Assembly: GCA_003255065.1 (NCBI GenBank)
Contig: QAOA01000712.1
Span: 614,579 to 678,578, forward strand
From: Cercis canadensis
Taxonomy: Eukaryota; Streptophyta; Magnoliopsida; Fabales; Fabaceae
DNA: 64,000 bases
Reading direction: 5' to 3'
How positions within the stretch are numbered: the first letter of the stretch is position 1; each line of letters starts with the position of its first letter. The translations under genes were made by a program, and so were the position numbers. The notes under the pieces are model-generated. The model made no database searches and had not been told where the DNA came from. It saw only the letters and a program-made list of their open reading frames with translations. This document shows, piece after piece, positions 49,201-61,318 of this stretch.

Positions 49201-50744
49201 CAACAGTATCACGACCCTCGACTCCTTCCAGAGCACGTTCAGTTCCCACCAGCTCATCTGTTGATAAAAGTAGACCATCACCAAGCTCAAGGCCCTCCAC
49301 TCCAAGTTCCAGGTCGCAGATTCCAGCAAACTTACATTCTCCAGCTGTTCCTTCTACCCGTACACTTTCCCGTCCTTCTACTCCTACTCGTCGTAATTCA
49401 CTACCATCTGCATCTCCAACAACTGGTTCTTCTACTTCAGTGGGACGTGTTTTGTCAAATGGGCGCAGCAATCCAGCACCAGGATTGCGGCCAAGCTCAC
49501 CAGGCCCACGACTCCGCCCTGCACCACAGCCAATTGTTCCACCTGATTTTCCCCTTGAAACACCACCAAACCTAAGAACAACATTACCTGATCGGCCAGT
49601 TTCTGCAGGTAGGTCCCGTCCTGGTTCTTCTGTCAGTATGAAGGGAAATTCTGAAACACAACCCTCAGTTAATATGTCAAGGCGACATTCATCTCCCATT
49701 ATCACCAGGGGCAGATTAACAGAACCCACAGGACGAAGCCGTGGCCATTCCAATGCCAATGTCCACCATGCTGATGTTCCTGAGCCTCGGAAAACCCCAC
49801 ATGCCCCTGAACTACGAAAGTCTGTTAAGGCTTCAACTACTGCCACAGACAACTGTGGATTTGGGAGGACCATCTCAAAGAAATCCTTGGATATGGCTAT
49901 TAGGCACATGGTATGTATATTCTACTTTTCCGGTTCTATGGGATCAAGTTGTTGAATGTAGTCTCAAAATTTACAGATTGGACTGCCAGCAGTCTCAAAT
50001 TTTATTCATAATTTTTCAAGATTTAGCACATTAAATTACCGTGAATAAAAGTATTGACCATCATTACAATCTTGCGATTAATGCCATGGTTCATCATTGA
50101 CCTGATGTTCAGTTAAGAACCATCATATCACCCCATATATATATATATGTTGGATCAGAAAAGTTAAAATTTGAAATTCCAGCATTACTAATTGGCGGCC
50201 CTTAAAAGATCAGTTATTTCTTGCCTCTTTTTTCCTTATGTTTTCTATTTGGGTTGCTGGGAAGTTACTTGAAGAAGTAGCTATAGGAAAGTTTATTGTA
50301 TGATATTGTACCTAATCTTCTATCTACTCCTTTATGTAGGATATAAGGAATGGCTCAGGAAATCTTCGATCACTTTCAAGCACCACACTCTTTCCTCAGA
50401 GTATTCGAACTTCCACCTCTAAGACCCATTCTATTCGTGGGTTAAGTGCTCCAGCGACTTCGGACATGAATGTAAGCCTGCAAAACAGTGGTAATGGAGC
50501 TACTGTTGACAGTGGAAACGATATTCATAGGAATATGATAAATGGAACTGAGGGAGACGATAGACAATACTCTGCAAAATTGAGCGAAATGGACATATAC
50601 GAGAGTTCTCGTTATGATGCAATATTGCTTAAAGAAGATTTGAAGAATACAAACTGGCTGCATGGTGCTGATGATATATGTGATCAAGGGCCCATATTTG
50701 ATAATGGATTTGAGCCCCTGCCTGAACCTTTTGGTCTCTTATAG
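46285..50744 (+). CDS. Ser/Pro/Arg-rich plant protein, FLO11-like / basic proline-rich (BPP-type) family
   Basis: Five exons: 46285-46474, 47126-47231, 47848-47962, 48978-49910 and 50340-50744. All introns are GT-AG and phases match, giving 582 residues and TAG at 50742. The start MMSSRNGRESLFGARN is chosen as the first ATG of the open exon. Early conserved blocks are RRTLSVASSDESSD, AKLRRISVGSAKLARNGIDD, LLSS and DYDWLLTPPGTPVFP. Exon 4 encodes a long disordered, basic region with many RPSTPS/RPSTPT repeats (about residues 140-440). The end is FEPLPEPFGLL. Homologues are usually annotated 'flocculation protein FLO11-like' or 'endochitinase A-like'; some Arabidopsis members are called BASIC PROLINE-RICH PROTEINs and reported to bind microtubules. 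The microtubule role is inferred from family and composition. No signal peptide or membrane segment is visible. Confidence 0.93.
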
Positions 50745-51047
50745 CATTCAAGAGGAGCTTCGCGCATTTGTATTATGTTATTTATCTTTAAATTATTATT
50801 ATTATTTTTTTTTTTTGGGAAGAATGAGATATGTCAACTTCTATATCTCAAATGTGAGAAATGAAGATGCATTGTATTTGTCAGCGGAGAAATCAATGGA
50901 TTTAACCTTGATCTTACACATACTTAAAATGCAGGAAATAAGGACATGGAACAGGTCCTTTTTTTTTTCGTTTAGATGGATGAGTTCTTTTAACATTTAA
51001 GTAAGCATATTTTTATTTATTTATTATTTTTGGTGAACATTTTTTAA
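50745..51047 (+). other. 3' flank of the FLO11-like gene
   Basis: Probable 3' UTR with T-runs and AATGAGAT/AAATCAATGG words. No further coding. Ends at the MULE-like terminus at 51048. Confidence 0.45.
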
Positions 51048-51589
51048 GGGCAAATTGACTAGAAAAATACAACATTAAAAAGAATTTACACAAAAGGGAT
51101 ATTATACAAAGTATTTATACAAAGGTGAGCACTATGTTAGTATGTCTTTATGCTACTTTTTTATGCTACACTTCTCATAGTTTAGTGGGATTCAATGTGA
51201 CTTACAATATGATTTGGTGTTATTGTGAAGATTTTGAAAAACTGAGTCACTCAGTATGTGTTAGAACATACAATTTTTTTTTTTTATAATAAAATATAAG
51301 AACAACATGATATAAGAAAACATGTTAAGAAGTAAACTTAAAAAAGTTATTTCTTGGCACACTTTCTTATATCGTGCCGATTTTGCATTTTATAAGGAAT
51401 TGAGTGTCTTTGCATATATTAGGTGACCTAATTTTTTGAGATCTTTGTAATGACACCAATATCACACTATAACTCTTGGTGGGTCTCATGCGTTGGTGGG
51501 GCATGATAGCATAAGAGGGTGGTAACTTAGCATTCACCTTATAAAAAAGGAACACATTTAAATAAAATAACATTTGAGAAAAGGACAAA

Positions 51590-51800
51590 TACAAGTCTGC
51601 CAAATGGAAAATGGCGGATTTGTTTGAAAATGCACTAAATCCGCCAAATGAGAGGTCAATCCGCCATTCCCATTTGGCAGATTTACCTTTTCAGTGTTTG
51701 ACTACGCTACTTAGCGTTTGGAGGAAATACTTCAGTTTACACACAATTTGCCATTTACCATTTGGCAAATTGCGTGTCCATTTAGCATATTTACTTTTTC
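51590..51800. repeat. Inverted/direct CATTTGGC motif cluster
   Basis: The word CCATTTGGC(A/G) or its complement GCCAAATGG occurs at least six times (for example near 51599, 51647, 51669, 51760, 51770) in both orientations. This may be a hairpin-rich terminus of one of the nested elements. Confidence 0.5.
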
Positions 51801-51812
51801 TATTTGATTCAA

Positions 51813-52635
51813 TGTTTTAAAAACTGAACTGGTGAACGAACCATTTTGGCAAAAAATACTGGTCGGACCGGTTGGATCGGTTGGAACACTCGGTCGAACC
51901 GGTTGAATCGAAGCTTTTTCTAAACTTAAAGATTAACAAAAAATAAAACATAAAAATTAAATCACAAATCATTAAACTTAACTCATAAGTGAAAGTTTCA
52001 AATTTAAAGATTCAAATAACTAAAAGTCAAAAGATATAAAAACATAATCTATATACATCTAATTTAAAATGGTGATTTATAATAAAATTAGATTGTTTCA
52101 ATAGCCAATATTTCTTACAAGTTTATATATTTTTAACATAATCAAGTTCACAATTTTTAAAATAAAAAAGTTAGATTATCAGAACATATAAAACATGTGT
52201 ACAATGTGATTATGTGTTATAATTTTTACATATTTAAAATTTAATATTAAATAAATCTATTAAATAGTTAATAAATAATTTTTGTGCAATAATAAATACA
52301 AGTCTTGAGTTGTCCCAATGATTTGGATGAGAAAAAAAAATTAATTTCTTAACTAGTTTATTAATAAATATATTTATATGTAACATTATACTTAAGAGTT
52401 GATATGTCTTAGTGGCAAAGATTGCCACATTTGAAGCAAAGGGGAAGGGATCGAATCTCTCCATGAGCAATTTCTCTTTCAAGTTAGGAATTTTGTAAGC
52501 CATCCGATTTTTCAAAATCGGACCGGTTCGGGTGGTTCGGTTTTAGGCGGTTTAAGGGTATGAATCGGACCGATTTTCTAAACGGGCACCGATTGGACCG
52601 GTCGGACCGCTCAGTCCGGTCCAGTTTTTAAAACA
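51813..52635. mobile_element. TIR element / MITE of about 0.82 kb
   Basis: Left end TGTTTTAAAAACTGAACTGG and right end (reverse complement) TGTTTTAAAAACTGGACCGG form matching termini, followed on both sides by CGGACCGG/CGGTTCGG-rich stretches. The middle is AT-rich and non-coding. It interrupts the upstream part of the Helitron helicase, whose coding resumes directly after 52635. Confidence 0.75.
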
Positions 52636-52639
52636 CTTG

Positions 52640-54460
52640 TTTGATTTTGTTACAAGATTGACGATGAGCTTAAAGACCATACACTATCAGAGATACAAAA
52701 ATTGTTACAGAATTACGGCAAGAGCCTACATGATTACCCACCCATACCATCGGCAACAAAAGAAGGTACTTCATCTGCACAAAACAGACTAATTTATGAT
52801 GAGATCGCCTATGACAGAGATCAGCTAGCACAAGAGCACACGTAATTATTCGCAAGACTTACAGATGAGTAGAAGATTGTTTATGAGAAAATCATGACAG
52901 CGGTATGCTCTAGCAATGGTGGTCAATTTTTTCTGTATGGTTATGGTGGTACCGAAAAAATATTTGTCTATACAGCAGTGTCTGCTGCTCTACGTTCCAA
53001 AGGCAACATAATACTGACAATAGCTTCGAGTGATATTGCATCCCTTCTCCTTCTTGGAGGTAGAACAACACATTCTAGATTTTGCATCCCTCTGAATGTT
53101 AATGAAGATACATTTTGTAATATAAAACCAGACACTCCCCTTGCAGAACTACTAGCTGCTACAAAGTTAATTATTTGGGACGAGGCCCCTATGACACATA
53201 AATATTGTTTCGAGACATTGGATAAAACACTTAGGGATATACTAAAACATACAACATAGAAGCTGCACAAACGCCATTTGGGGGTAAGGTTGTGGTACTA
53301 GGTGGAGACTTCAGACAGATACTTCAAGTGATACCCGATGAAAGTAGACAAGATATTGTTGCTGCAACTATCAGCTCTTCCTACCTATGGAAACATTTTC
53401 ATGTACTAATTTTGATTTAAATTTTATTATAAATAACATTAACATAATATGATCCTTCATATATATCTTCTTGTCAAACACATGCCAGTTTTGAACCTAA
53501 CAAAAAATATGAAATTGGAAACATGATCTACACATCTCCAGACAGTTGAACTGAGTGAGTTCTCCAATTGGTTATTGAAGATTGGCGATGGTGAAACAGG
53601 AGATATAAATGATGGTGAAGTTGTTATTCAGATACCAGATGACCTCTTCTTTCATTGTGGTGATAATCCAATTTATGATATTGTGAACTCGACTTATCCA
53701 AGATTCATGACACACATGCGAGATCCAAAATATTGCCAAGAAAGAACAATCCTCGCACCTACACTGGAAGTGGTCAGAAAAATCAATGATTATATGGTAT
53801 CCTTATTGCCTGATGATGAAAAGTTCTATTTAAGTTCAGACAGTACGTGCAAATTGTGGGGAAATAGACTAGACGATGTGTATACACCCAAATTCCTAAA
53901 TGGTATCACCCCGTCCGGCCTCCCAAAACACAGGTTAGTATTGAAGCTGGGCATACCTGTCATGCTATTAAGGAACATAGATCAGCGAAATGGAACGAGA
54001 TTGATAATCACCCAACTTGAGAGATATGTTATGGAGGAAAAAGTTATTTCTAGCAGTAACATAAGAGAAAAAGTGTTCATTCTAAGGATGAACCTGACAT
54101 CCTCTAATAAGAGGTTGCTTTTTAGACTACAGAGAAGACAATTTCTCCTCCAGATTTGTTTTGCCATGTCAATAAATAAGAGTCAAGGTCAATCTCTGTC
54201 GCATGTTGGATTATATCTACCAAACCCAATCTTCAGTCATGGACAACTCTATGTGGCTTTTTCGAGAGTTAGAATAAGAAGTGACCTCAAGGTTCTGGCG
54301 ATAGATTCAAATGGGAGTTCCACAACAAGCACCACAAATGTTATCTTCAAAGAAGTGTTCCATAAAATCACTCAAAATGGTACTACGAAAATTATAATAT
54401 ATCATGTCTGTATATACACATGTAAACTTAAGATTCAATCCTATATATTCTAATTATACC
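52640..54460 (+). pseudogene. Helitron PIF1-type helicase, 5'-truncated and mutated
   Basis: Frame fragments from KIDDELKDHTLSEIQ through LTDE*KIVYEKIMTAV reach the helicase core. Walker A is GGTEKIF where GGTGKT is expected, Walker B is IIWDEAPM, and motif III is [15 protein letters not shown] likely intron lies at about 53402-53488. The second half (53575-54453) has FLNGITPSGLPKHRLVLKLG, then LLRNID...GTRL and the C-terminal AMSINKSQGQSL and YVAFSRVR motifs. Damage: stops near 52843 and 52872, a frame change near 53256 and the ruined P-loop. The Rep/HUH part of a full RepHel protein is missing upstream. In a live Helitron this domain unwinds DNA during rolling-circle transposition. Confidence 0.9.
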
Positions 54461-54762
54461 AATGTTGTAATTTCAGGGTTAGAGCAAATTCATATAGACT
54501 TTGATGAAGACGATGATAGCCCTATTCTCAATCATACACAATAGATAATTTTAATATATCATTAACTTATTTTGAATTGGTGTAATGCACTTTTCAAAGT
54601 TTATATAGATTCATGATTTATCATTTTAATATATTGCATCTATAGACCAAAATATGAAATCCAACATTTTTATATTTACTTAGCTTATAGTTATATAATT
54701 TATGCTTATATGATCACATAAATTCAATCCCACATCCTATTGCCTGGGTCCCGCCGCCCAGT

Positions 54763-54793
54763 GGCCCGCGCATCGGCGCGGGAATAATACTAG
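54763..54793 (+). mobile_element. Helitron 3' terminus
   Basis: The hairpin CCCGCGC-ATCG-GCGCGGG is followed by AATAATA and CTAG, then T. A GC-rich stem about 8-10 bases before CTRR at an A/T insertion site is the defining Helitron 3' end. It lies downstream of, and on the same strand as, the helicase remnant. The 5' TC end was not found. Confidence 0.9.
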
Positions 54794-54981
54794 TTACTTT
54801 AATAGAAACTACTCTTTTTGTGTAAATACTTTGTACAATACCCTTTTTGTATAAACTTTTTTTTTATTGTATTTTTCTGGTTAATTTGTCCATTTTAAGT
54901 ATACATCTATTGAATGACAGAATATATGGGAAATGATTATTCATACTTTAAGTATTTATTTTTTGTAAAAATTTGAATAAT

Positions 54982-56317
54982 TGTTGTATAAAACTCTAAC
55001 GCAAGTGCACGTTATCGTTTTCAAGTAATAAAGAGTGAGAGTATCGTCCTACAGAGACTATGGCTACTAAGTACTAAAATTGGATATATTCTAATTTTAT
55101 TTAGACAATCAATGAGTGAATATCAACAATAATTAAAATGCAAGAATAGTAAAAGAGGTAGAAATATGGATAAGAATTATCTAGGGTTTTCGATTTCACC
55201 ATAGTTATTCCGAATTGTTATTCCTACTTCATTAATCAAGAATTATCTTCCTAATTGCTAGCCAAGAATCTTAAATTAACCATTAGCCTTTTCCAATGTT
55301 AAACGAAAATATTTTTAAGTTATGAACTAACTATATTTCTATGTGAATTACGAATAACTTAGAAATTTATTTAATTCTATGATTCTCTTAATATCTACAT
55401 AAACCATCAGGGTATATTCTTATTTCTTATGAAATTTATGTTCTTAATCCTTATGATCTTGAATTACAAATTACTTCCCGGTCTCATTGCAATTATCTAA
55501 TCAACTAATTGATGATCAATCAATTAGAGACATGAAGAATCAAGATGAAGAAGACAATTAATAAAGATAATCTTGAATTAAATCAGAAGAAAATTACAAT
55601 TCATCATAGCTAGGCTAGTTCATAATTGTAAAATAAAGCATAATTGAATAAATTCTAGACATAGATGAAAGAGAAAGAGAATAAAAACTCAATATGGATC
55701 CAAGAATAACTGCTGCTATTCCTCTTCTCCAAGCCTTGTCTTGTTTCCTCTCTCTCTCAAAAAGTTCAAAAGTTTCTCTTCTAAAACCTAAAAGTCCTAT
55801 TTATACTATTGTTACAAAATCTTAATTTAATTAAGGTAAAAATCATCACCGCCTTAAGGAAGCAGTCCAGGCGTTGCTGCTATTGGTTAAGGGCACTGCA
55901 GCCCTTGCATTTGAAGACCACGAGCGCTGAGGCGCAAAGGGATAGGCACTGCTGCTCTTTGTTTCTGCTTGATGTGCTCCAATTTCAGCTATAAGCGTTG
56001 CAGCTCTTGGGTTCAAGGGCTCCAGCCCTTGGTTTGAAGCGTTGAGGCACTTTGCCTCTACCTGGAAGTTGGCTTTCTTTGTGACATTGGACGCTGAGGT
56101 TTAAGCCTCTGGAGCTGAGGCCCTCTATTTACTAGAATTTTTGGCATTCTTTTTCCTCCAAATTCATCTCTTTTACTTCAAAACATAAAATATTTCTAAA
56201 TCTTCTAGTCCTACAAAATTAACACAAAAATATATTATTTATTAATAAAACTTCTTAAGAACACACAAAATATTAAGTTAAAATTATCTAAAGAGTGGGT
56301 ATAAAATCTACTCAACA
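54982..56317 (-). mobile_element. Solo LTR (1336 bp)
   Basis: Starts TGTTGTATAAAACTC and ends ATCTACTCAACA, with TG/CA ends, the inverted TGTTG/CAACA termini and a perfect 5-bp duplication ATAAT (54977-54981, 56318-56322). A promoter-like TATAAATAGGAC is read on the minus strand at about 55798-55810, which gives the orientation. Contains a GC-rich GCGCTGAGGCGC / GGGCTCCAGCCC repeat patch (55860-56125). No internal domain is present. Confidence 0.9.
55860..56125. repeat. GC-rich GCGTTG/GCGCTGAGGC repeat patch in the solo LTR
   Basis: Words such as GGGCACTGCAGCCCTTG, GAGCGCTGAGGCGC, AAGGGCTCCAGCCCTTGG and GACGCTGAGG recur with partial dyad symmetry. Similar to 37835-37965. Confidence 0.6.
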
Positions 56318-56370
56318 ATAATGAATCTTAAAAAGGTTGAGGTTCCTTGTATCTCTAAAAAAAAAAAAAT

Positions 56371-56630
56371 TGAGTAAACCTATATTTGCGTCTCTGAAAG
56401 ATTTAAGATTTAACAAAATAGTCATTGAAAGAATACTAATTACAAAATAATCCTCAAAAGAACTGATATGCGTAACAAAATAGTTTAATATTTGTTAAAT
56501 TTTGAATCTTTCAAAGACTATTTTGTTACGCATATCAATTCTTTCGAAGATTATTTTGTAATTAGTGTTCTTTCAAAGACTATTTTATTAAATCTTGAAT
56601 CTTTTAAGAACACAAATGTAGGTTTATTTA
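56371..56630. mobile_element. Hairpin MITE (about 260 bp)
   Basis: The two halves are mutually inverted almost throughout: TGAGTAAACCTATATTTGCG pairs with the right end TAAATAAACCTACATTTGTG (reverse complement), and AAAATAGTCATTGAAAGAA is mirrored near 56567. The flanks are A-runs, so the target duplication cannot be judged. It lies between the solo LTR and the LARD-like element. Confidence 0.82.
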
Positions 56631-56654
56631 AAAAAAATTAATTTTATTTAATGG

Positions 56655-56921
56655 TGTTGATGACCAGCATCTGAACAACCTGCACAGGAAGGAGAAGTAC
56701 GGTCAAGGGAGGCCAGAGTCGGAGCTTTGACAACACCTCCGACGCTCAAGTTAGCGAGATTGGGGAAGGAAGTAAGAGGAAATCCCAGAGAAAGAAGAAG
56801 TGTGAGAGGATCCCCTTGTGTGTGAACTCTGAAGAGATTATGTAAGAGATTGTATACCTTAGCAGGGGTATTTTGATCTTTTTACTGTAGCAATGAGTAA
56901 TGAGTTTATTGAGTATTAACA
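56655..56921 (-). repeat. 3' LTR of the LARD-like element
   Basis: 267 bp, TGTTGATGACCAGCATCTG...GAGTATTAACA, aligning with 63396-63646. Confidence 0.88.
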
Positions 56922-56938
56922 CTTGCCCCCTAGTCCAA
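56922..56938 (-). promoter_or_regulatory. Polypurine tract of the LARD-like element
   Basis: The minus strand reads TTGGACTAGGGGGCAAG just inside the LTR, nearly the same GGGGGCAAG as the Tat element's tract. Confidence 0.75.
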
Positions 56939-58077
56939 TGACTTAAGGGAGTCAAGGCATTGAGACTGAAGTTTAAATCCTATAAAGTGAGCATATTTGG
57001 CTTTTGAAGACCGGTTAGGCAAACAGATATAAAACTTTTGAGTATGCAATGTCATGCAATTAGAATGCATTTGGAATAAGTGTGCATTGGGGGTTGTACC
57101 CTTGAGTGAGAATTTGTCATGCTCCATGAATTTGTCTTAGATTTGTAGGTATTTAAAATAATCATGCACCAAGTTATCTGAACTATGCAACTAATAAAAT
57201 ATCGAGCTCAAGCTCTTAACGCAACAACATGCAATTTACAGCATTGAGAAAAATTCTTTAACAGATAAAAGAACTTGCATGATCGCAATGAATAATATAA
57301 TAATAAAGCATTATGAAATTGCATCATTAGATTAGGTTTTAGAGAATTTTCTCTACTGTTTCATGGCTCTTTGGTCCCGAGCTGTGTGTTTCCAACTCTG
57401 TAGCTCCTTGCTTCTCATCTATTTCGAGGTTTGTAGCCCCTGCATCTTAATAAAATAGACTAAATGCTCTCCATTTGTACATAAATTCTACAGGCAGCAA
57501 GTTCTATTTAAAAATTGGTGTAGCATGCAAAGTCTGGTGCATGAAGTTACATGAGTATAATCAGCAAACCAAAGTTTAAGTCAAGAGTTGTATGCCAAAG
57601 GCTGTATGAATATAGTACATGCAATAGCTCTGCAGAGGTGTAGGGCTGAGGTCTGCTCGGTAGAAGTCTCAACCAAAAAATGATATGTTAGAGAAAGTGA
57701 TGTAGCGTTCAGTATAAACTGTTGTACATGACAAGTAATATATTAGAAACATGTATTATGATTGTATGCTCGCTAAGAGTCATGAAATTAGACATGCCAT
57801 GTAGAGATAATTATGCTTTTATGCATTCAAATAATTGCACCTATATGCATTTTAGAAATTTACAGCATCCATGCAGACAAATATAGTGTCTGAGCATATA
57901 TTTTCTTGTTTCTTGCATCATTTCTCAATTCAGCATCTCATATAAAATGGTAAATGTAAAGTCGTCGCTTACAGTAGTAAGTAGTATGCATTTAGAATAC
58001 TTGGAGCTGAGGTAGTTTGTTTGAGGTCTTTGATTCTTTAGCTCGGTATTTGCACTCATAGTTGATCTTGCAACTGT

Positions 58078-58240
58078 TTTGGAGGACATTGGTCCTTTGA
58101 GGGCATTGGCCTTTGAGCTCGTGTTAGAGCTTGAGCTCATTTTAGAGCTTTGAAGGACATTGGTCCTTTGAGGGCATTGGCCCTTGAGCTCGTGTTAGAG
58201 CTTTGAAGGACATTAGTCCTTTGAGGGCATTGGCCCTTGA
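58078..58240. repeat. 53-bp tandem repeat, about 3 copies
   Basis: Units of the form GAAGGACATTGGTCCTTTGA followed by GGGCATTGGCCCTTGAGCTC and GTGTTAGAGCTTT. Each unit also contains small dyads (GGACATTGGTCC, GGGCATTGGCCC). GGACATTGGTCC also occurs in the 84-bp array of the Tat element. Confidence 0.9.
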
Positions 58241-59089
58241 TTTAACTTTGTTGTTTGGGCTTCTACACTTCTTTGGGTGGAGTGCTCTGCTGCATTTTCC
58301 TCAAAATTCAAGAGAAGGTGAAGTGCACAAGCTCATGATATATATCAAAATTTTGCAGTTGATAGTTATGAACTTTACCAACCTAGGATAGATAAAAATA
58401 TGTAGAGCTTGCTGCTATTGAATAATCAAATAGTAAAAATATGTACGTGTATATTAAGAATACCTGAAGTGGGGCAGGTTTGTTTGCACATTTAAACATC
58501 AAATGCCAAGTGGGGCAATGTTGTCCTTGAGGACCTTTCTTTACCGGGTTCTCTGTCTTTCCTAACTTCTAACTTGGAAGTGGCTTCAATTCTTATACAA
58601 TTCAAGTCACTTGATAGTTTGTGGAGCTTGATTGACTTGGAAGTATTGGTGTATCTAGGACCTTGGCGGTCTGGCTTCTTGGTTGAGAGCTTATAGTATT
58701 CTAGGAAATTTATATGGCATCCCTATAGTTTTACTCTTATAGGGTTACATAAAGCAAGTTAATACTAGAGTTCTTCCAAAAGCATTGCAATGAAGTTAGC
58801 TAGCTTTAAGCTGTATTATAATAGAGTTTGCTGCATTAAGCAGCATTGCAGTAAAATTCTTATGAAGAAAGTCGCATTGGAGTGTAAAGCGATAGATATA
58901 AGCAAGCTATTAATAGGGCAATAATGTAGGATGCTTGGGAACGATGTAAATAGATTGCAAGACAGCAACTTGAAATGCTTGTACCTGTTTTATAGTTGGG
59001 CATTATTAAATGATTACACTTCATCGTTTGTGAAGGGCCTTGGTCTTTGTTTGTTCATAAAGTCCTCGAGGTCAAATGGGGAGGTCAGC

Positions 59090-59285
59090 CTCTACCCTCT
59101 CTAGATGGATTGCTTCGACACTGTTGATGACCTTAGAGGCTGGAGGTCGGGTGAGTTGCTTCTGCACCTCTAGGTGGATTGCTTCGCATTGATGACCTTG
59201 GAGATCGGAGGTCGAGTGGATTGCTCTTCCACATTAATGACCTTGGAGATCGGAGGTCGGGTAGATGGCTCTTCCACATTTTCCT
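59090..59285. repeat. About 60-bp tandem repeat, about 3 copies
   Basis: Units contain GATGACCTTGGAGATCGGAG, GTCGGGT and GGATTGCTTC; the last two are best preserved. Confidence 0.85.
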
Positions 59286-61318
59286 TAGAAATTCAAAGAG
59301 AGTAAATTGTGTAAGCACATAATATATCATAAAAATTTGTTAGCTGCCGTGGCTATTGGACAAAGATAAATGCAGCTCTACAAAAATCACATGCTAAACA
59401 GAGCATTTAAATTAGTGTGCATAACCACTTTACTATTTTTCTGCTCCGCAAAGAGATTTGCAGCTGTTGCTACTAATTTTCCCATCATCTTGTATAGCAT
59501 TTGCAATTAGATATATAAATCATATGACAGTCATATAAGCATTAAGCAGTGAGGCGAACATGTGTCTCACGTAGTCATGATCTTGAGAGTATAGACTGTG
59601 AGTTATACAACAGCCAAAATAGAACTTCATAGACGAGAAATTCCAGAACACATAGGCGGGTACAGCTTTTATGCTCCACCAAAAATAATTTAAATGACAT
59701 ATTCTACTTCTATAAACTAGATTTTAGGCTCTGAGCTGAAGCTCCAATTACAAATGCAAGTAAGTTGTAGTCATCTGCATCCCTGTGTTCTCACCCCTAG
59801 CATACTTTTGATTAAATATAGAAGTTCTCAGCTAGCATTCTTGGTTCCATCCAAGAGATGTATGTGCAATGCACAAGAAGTGACTAGTTTGCAATTTGGC
59901 CATATGAATTTTCTAAGCATGCTGCAGCATAAATAATATGAGATGCTCTGCAAGAGATAGCAGTTTTATGTGGCCTGAGTTTTGGCAACATGAGAAATTT
60001 CACTTGTGACTACATTGAAAGTAGGTAGCTTGAAAATTGTAACAAAATTTAGAGGAAGTAAATCGCAACATGAAGAAGGGCAATGCGAGTATTATGAGCA
60101 AGTAGTTTGTGACATGAGTGCAGTGAGCCAATTATGGTAGGGTCACCCTAAAGTGTAACTTGAGCAGGAGGACTTTGTCTAGTTCCGGAATGGCTTCGGC
60201 TAGGACCAAGTAAACAAGCAATTTGTCAAGCATTTTTGCTTTAAAGAGCAGAGTTATTCTAAAAAATTTTGGGCACATAAAGATGTGCTGGAAAAGTTAA
60301 CAGCAAGATGTATTTCCATGGCAGAAAAACACTTGGGAATTTTACTCTACTGACAAGCATCTAATATGTGTGTCTATGTTTTTAAGACTTCAGGCTCTTC
60401 TTCTCAAGAAAGCACTATAATAGTATGAATGTCAAACATGAAAATCTTTATGCTTTACATGTTGCTTTTGCTAGCTTGAGGTCTTTATGAAATTCAAACT
60501 CTTTGAAATTTTATGCGAGCCAAGCTCCTGGGTGCTTGACTGGTAGCTAAATGTGCTGGCCTCCAATAAAAATAATATATAAGTTTTCCTCCCAAAGAAC
60601 TGAAAACTTTCAAAGAAAAATTTGTGACAACAGCCCCGATGGGACAGCTTGAAACCAATATAAACAGGGCATGAAAATGTGTAAGTTTTGCTACATGTAG
60701 TAGCTTGAGAGCAATACTACTCCAGTTTTAAAAATCTGACTCACATATAAAATATGCATTCAGCTCCACATATAAAATGTGGTTCAGTTCCACAGCTAAA
60801 TTCATGCATTTAAAACAGGATAAATATGTTGCTTGGCGTATCAAACAATAAAAGATTGCTAATATGGCAGTAGCAATTGGTGAAACAATAAGTCATGCTG
60901 AATTGGATTTTTCTAAGCATGTGATGCACTTTGCGTGTGTTATGTTGGGAAATGGCAAGTTCTTGAGTGTATGTGCAATGTAGACTTCCTCGCTCCCACT
61001 AAACCAATGAACATGCAAACAAGATAGCAAAACATGTCAAATAACATGAAAGTGCAGATAAACAAATCAAAAGGACATTGTCCTATCATTGGTTCAATTT
61101 CATACTCCAAGTAAGACTAAGTTGATAATATAAATACTTGAGCCTTGGTTAATTAGTTCCACTTGCCTCAATGGCTAGAGCACCACGTGATGCGTGTGGC
61201 AAAATGTCAAGTGCTACAAATATACTCGTGCAAATATGGTCCAGTATGCTGTAGCCAGTGCATATAAAGGGCGAGCCTTTCCACGGATAAATCACTTATC
61301 AATTTAAACATAATGGTA

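Larger units (their letters stand above)
51048..54892. mobile_element. MULE-like element with nested MITE and Helitron sequence
   Basis: Terminal inverted repeats of about 80-85 bp: left GGGCAAATTGACTAGAAAAA, and right (reverse complement) GGACAAATTAACCAGAAAAA. Both continue with ATACAA and ACAAAGTATTTA.ACAAA words. The flanks ATTTTTTAAG and ATTTTAAG look like a target duplication altered by T-run slippage. No mudrA gene is seen. The interior holds a 0.8-kb TIR element and a broken Helitron helicase whose 3' terminus lies only about 20 bp from the right TIR. Confidence 0.75.

Noticed and set aside
49157..49909. 250-residue minus-strand open frame
   Set aside because: Exact antisense of exon 4 of the FLO11-like gene, where Ser/Pro/Arg codons leave the opposite strand open. 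No domain and no splice support.
52397..52500. tRNA-like words (TTAGTGGCAAAGATTG, GGGATCGAATCTCT) suggesting a SINE
   Set aside because: Lies inside the TIR element 51813-52635. The promoter boxes are imperfect, and no poly-A/T tail or duplication is seen.
61155..61210. CTCAATGGCTAGAGCA word resembling a tRNA 5' half
   Set aside because: No B box or tRNA fold downstream; probably chance inside the non-coding element.
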